Shown here one piece after another: positions 47,149 through 49,262 of a DNA stretch of 49,262 nt. The translations under genes and the position numbers were made by a program. The DNA comes from Gracilaria vermiculophylla (lineage: Eukaryota; Rhodophyta; Florideophyceae; Gracilariales; Gracilariaceae): the NCBI GenBank assembly GCA_019155205.2, contig JAHNZQ020000005.1, forward strand, positions 34,452 through 83,713, in the 5' to 3' direction. Under the pieces are notes generated by a model. It was not told the origin of the DNA. It worked only from the letters and a program-made list of their open reading frames with translations, and did no database searches. Numbering within the stretch: the stretch's first letter is position 1; every line of letters starts with the position of its first letter.

Positions 47149-47736
47149 AATATAGATCTTCCTTTGCTAAAGATCTTCCTTTAGCAACGGATTAGAGACT
47201 AGCAAGAAATAATCGAAGGATAGTATCAAAAAAAAATCTTCAAGAAATAATCAATGATTTATTAAAATTACTGTACTAAATTTTTCTAAATCAAACAAGG
47301 GGATAATTTCTTGATAATTTCTTAGTAAAAAAACTTAAGAAAAATTTATCTCGATTTGATCTTGACAAAAAATAAAAAAGTCTTATTTAATGAATATTAA
47401 TATATGAATATATGTGTACTTAATATAATAATATTGTGTACTTAATATAATAATATATAGTATAGTAATTGTCTAATGGTATTGAGGATCATCATCAATT
47501 CTAGGTTTATTATATTATATGTTAGCAAGACGTTTTAGAGGTAAAGCAGCTAGAGAGACATATCGCTGTTTGTAGTTTTCTAATTTTAACAGGTTCTATT
47601 GCTAAACCATTCGGGCTTGCAGTTATACAGATTCCTGGAAAGATTACTAAAGGTGTGGGGTTTATACTGCAATAGGCCAAGTTGGTGAAAGTGGTTTGGG
47701 TTACGCTTCGGGTTTTGGGTTTGTGAGTTAATATGA
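47149..47736. other. Island with decayed sequence after trnP
   Basis: No gene. The stretch 47198-47218 (ACTAGCAAGAAATAATCG...) repeats bases 17-37 exactly, so both ends of the window share spacer sequence. GATCTTCCTTTGCTAAA is followed by a near-duplicate. From 47521 short protein-like pieces can be read, such as TGSIAKPFGLAVIQIPGKIT, but with stops. Confidence 0.4.
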
Positions 47737-47976
47737 GATAAAGTTGGACAGCCGGCCAAATTTAAAGCAACCCTAATCCTTAGGTTATTTTATAATGTTG
47801 GTTGTCTGCCATTACCATTGTACTCTAAGGGAATCGGTGGTGCGTTTGATTTATTACAAATTTCTAAATTAGAAGAGATGTGGTTTGGTCAACCTGTTTA
47901 TATTTTCGATGACAACCGACTTTGGGTCGAAACAAATTTTACACTAGGGGACATTTTTATAGCTTTTTCTCTTTAA
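47737..47976 (+). pseudogene. Open fragment of a plasmid-like gene
   Basis: After a TGA at 47734 the frame stays open for 79 codons: GQPAKFKATLILRLFYNVGC, then LPLPLYSKGIGGAFDLLQIS, then KLEEMWFGQPVYIFDDNRLW and the ending LGDIFIAFSL. It reads like real protein sequence but has no start codon and follows broken sequence, so it is probably the surviving 3' end of a lost gene. I do not recognise the family. Confidence 0.4.
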
Positions 47977-48147
47977 ATTAATACCAAAATTTTATAATCA
48001 ACCTAAAGACAATCTTTTCTAATTTTTGTCTCTTATATTAAGTACGCTTAATAAACTATAAAAACCAAACAATATGAAAGATATTTTCTTTTCTTATTTC
48101 TAAGTGGATCAAAACTATTATTTATTCTTCTAGTCACGAAAGAAGGT

Positions 48148-48968
48148 TAAAAATATTATTCGACAAAATAAAAAAGCTGCTTTACAAGAATTTTTATTTG
48201 GTGGCGAAGTAATCCCAATGGGAAAGGATAAGATTAATAAAGATCAAACCTTAGGTTCGAATCTTGCTTTTCAACAGATGGCTTGTCAGCTTACTTCGTT
48301 AGAAAAGAAAATTCAAAATCTTCAGAAGTCTTACGACGGTCCACTCTAACGAAGTAACTCTTAGGAGGGAGTCAAGTCAATTCTCTCCAAGACAGAATTC
48401 GTGATCTAGAAACTACTCTGTTCGATCTGACCACCTCACACGGCGCCAAGCTTCGAAGAGAATTCAAAATATGCTCTCAGTGGCACTTTAGAGGCCCCTG
48501 AGACGACGAAAATTATTCAGCAAGCTGATTTTCTACCCTGGAAGGAAAAAAGGCCCCTTATTTGAGAGAAAATGATCCGAAACGATCTAGTGCCCTTTTT
48601 AGTGAAATTAGAGATTCAACTTCTCGGGGAAAATATATGGAATCTAAAAGCTTCTCAGATGTCCCTGATATCGATTTTCAGACATTTTCAGGAAGTCAGC
48701 AGGAGAAGAATATATCCTCTGCTTCGCAAAGGCCTAAATGGATCGAATTTCATTACTTCCGAAGATTTGGCGAAGACCGGGAAGGATTCCGGAACAGGAG
48801 CTAATAGAAATCATTCAAAGAGGATTTCAACTTCAAGCTGAGGGGAAAATTTCGTTAAAAAAATATTATCAAGGTACAGAAACAGATAGTTTATTTCAAC
48901 TGAAAGGTTACCGTATCAAATACGAGGCTATTCGAAAAAACAAGTTCTATCAAAGTCTAAAAGCATAA
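48148..48968 (+). pseudogene. Copy C of the repeated plasmid-like ORF, broken
   Basis: The plus strand reads VKNIIRQNKKAALQEFLFGG, NLAFQQMACQLTSLEKKIQN (coiled coil), then a piece of the dispersed repeat (48344-48360) that breaks the frame, then NSLQDRIRDLETTLFDLTTS in another frame, pieces matching copy B, and finally ELIEIIQRGFQLQAEGKISL followed by KKYYQGTETDSLFQLKGYRI to the stop at 48968. The last part is open and lacks the 21-base insertion of copies A and B, so copy C keeps the older form of the 3' end. It is followed by a terminator hairpin. Function unknown. Confidence 0.6.
48344..48360 (+). repeat. Dispersed repeat core inserted in copy C
   Basis: CTCTAACGAAGTAACTC lies between two coiled-coil-coding stretches of copy C and changes the reading frame. 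It is the only copy of the element found inside protein-like sequence rather than a true spacer. Confidence 0.55.
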
Positions 48969-48985
48969 TAAACCATAGATAATAG

Positions 48986-48999
48986 ATAGGAACTTAATA
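48986..48999. repeat. Third copy of the 14-bp unit ATAGGAACTTAATA
   Basis: Exactly equal to 46233-46246. It lies 18 bases after the end of copy C and before its terminator. Confidence 0.65.
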
Positions 49000-49004
49000 G
49001 TTTG

Positions 49005-49046
49005 GATTCCTTTCAAAAAATCAAAAAATAAACCTTGAAAGGAATC
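49005..49046 (+). terminator. Terminator hairpin after copy C
   Basis: A perfect 12-base inverted repeat (49005-49016, GATTCCTTTCAA, and 49035-49046) with an 18-base loop, followed by TTTT. It supports past transcription of copy C. Confidence 0.6.
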
Positions 49047-49134
49047 TTTTGGAATAAAAATAAATCGAATTTTCTAAAACTACCCATTTTTATTGAAAAA
49101 TTGTCAATGCAATAGATTTTATAAGAATGGTAAC

Positions 49135-49166
49135 GATTAGATGATGAAATATTCAATCATCTAATC
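49135..49166 (-). terminator. Hairpin overlapping the stop of the last gene
   Basis: A perfect 11-base inverted repeat (49135-49145, GATTAGATGAT, and 49156-49166) with a 10-base loop. The inner end of one arm holds the TAG stop of the minus-strand gene, the same design as at groEL and the 152-residue ORF. Confidence 0.55.
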
Positions 49167-49262
49167 CTTTGTATCTGATTCGGCTTCGAACTCTGCATCT
49201 ACTTCTGCCTCCAATTCAATACTTTCTTGTTTCTTTCGATATAAAATTTCATCTATTTCTTC
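49161..49262 (-). CDS. Carboxyl end of an unidentified protein (partial)
   Basis: The window ends inside a minus-strand gene. The last 33 residues are very acidic: EEIDEILYRKKQESIELEAE then VDAEFEAESDTKD. The reading frame is open to the edge of the window. Too little is present to name it. Acidic tails of this sort occur on several plastid proteins. Confidence 0.5.
   Translation of the reverse strand, partial: EEIDEILYRKKQESIELEAEVDAEFEAESDTKD

Noticed and set aside
48562..48841. Two overlapping plus-strand frames in copy C
   Set aside because: They are parts of the same broken ORF in different frames, best described together as one pseudogene.

Overview
The window is part of the plastid genome of a diatom, most likely a pennate one. 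It is AT-rich and has no introns. It carries genes typical of red-lineage plastids: secA, secY, dnaK, groEL, clpC, tufA, rbcR (LysR type), ycf46, thiG, thiS, ccs1, ccsA, psb28, and the long ribosomal-protein cluster rpl3 to rps10. A gene between rps19 and rpl22 looks like the diatom gene ycf88. Several intergenic islands hold remains of diatom plasmid-type ORFs, including a serine recombinase. Assignments rest on reading translations by eye. No database search was possible.

Layout. 1-9200: rpl32, trnL(UAG), rbcR, rpl21, rpl27, secA, rpl34, ycf46, ccs1 and psbA, all on the plus strand. 9200-10140: an island with a decayed minus-strand reading frame. 10140-14060: trnQ and trnR (minus), groEL (plus), dnaK (minus). 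14415-30917: one plus-strand cluster of about 30 genes (rpl3-rpl4-rpl23-rpl2-rps19-ycf88-rpl22-rps3-rpl16-rpl29-rps17-rpl14-rpl24-rpl5-rps8-rpl6-rpl18-rps5-secY-rpl36-rps13-rps11-rpoA-rpl13-rps9-rpl31-rps12-rps7-tufA-rps10). 30918-33398: an island of plasmid-like sequence with two broken copies of one ORF around an apparently intact two-gene unit. 33399-35809: thiG, trnN, rps6 (minus) and ccsA (plus). 35810-38513: a second island. 38514-43853: clpC, trnC, trnL(UAA), a third island, rps16, rps4, trnH. 43933-44145: thiS. 44146-46563: a fourth island with a broken gene pair and a serine-recombinase fragment. Then come psb28, trnP and a fifth island (47149-49134) with a third copy of the repeated ORF. 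The window ends inside the 3' end of an unidentified minus-strand gene.

How the genes work together. Most genes supply the plastid ribosome and its assembly, protein import into and across the thylakoid (SecA/SecY), protein quality control (GroEL, DnaK, ClpC), c-type cytochrome maturation (Ccs1/CcsA), photosystem II (PsbA, Psb28) and the thiazole half of thiamine synthesis (ThiG/ThiS). RbcR is expected to regulate the rubisco operon.

Main points to follow up. A 41-bp stretch of rpl13 is duplicated exactly over the 3' end of rpoA and so encodes the last residues of RpoA in another frame. A dispersed repeat of about 55 bp occurs at more than a dozen intergenic sites in both orientations and once inside a plasmid-like ORF. 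A family of small plasmid-like proteins sharing an FW...KIDG pattern has one intact member (31708-32166) with its own terminator and partner gene, plus two decayed relatives. A decayed reading frame at 37437-38229 breaks at or near homopolymer runs. Several good sigma-70-type promoters are visible, including interlocked divergent ones between rps6 and ccsA.
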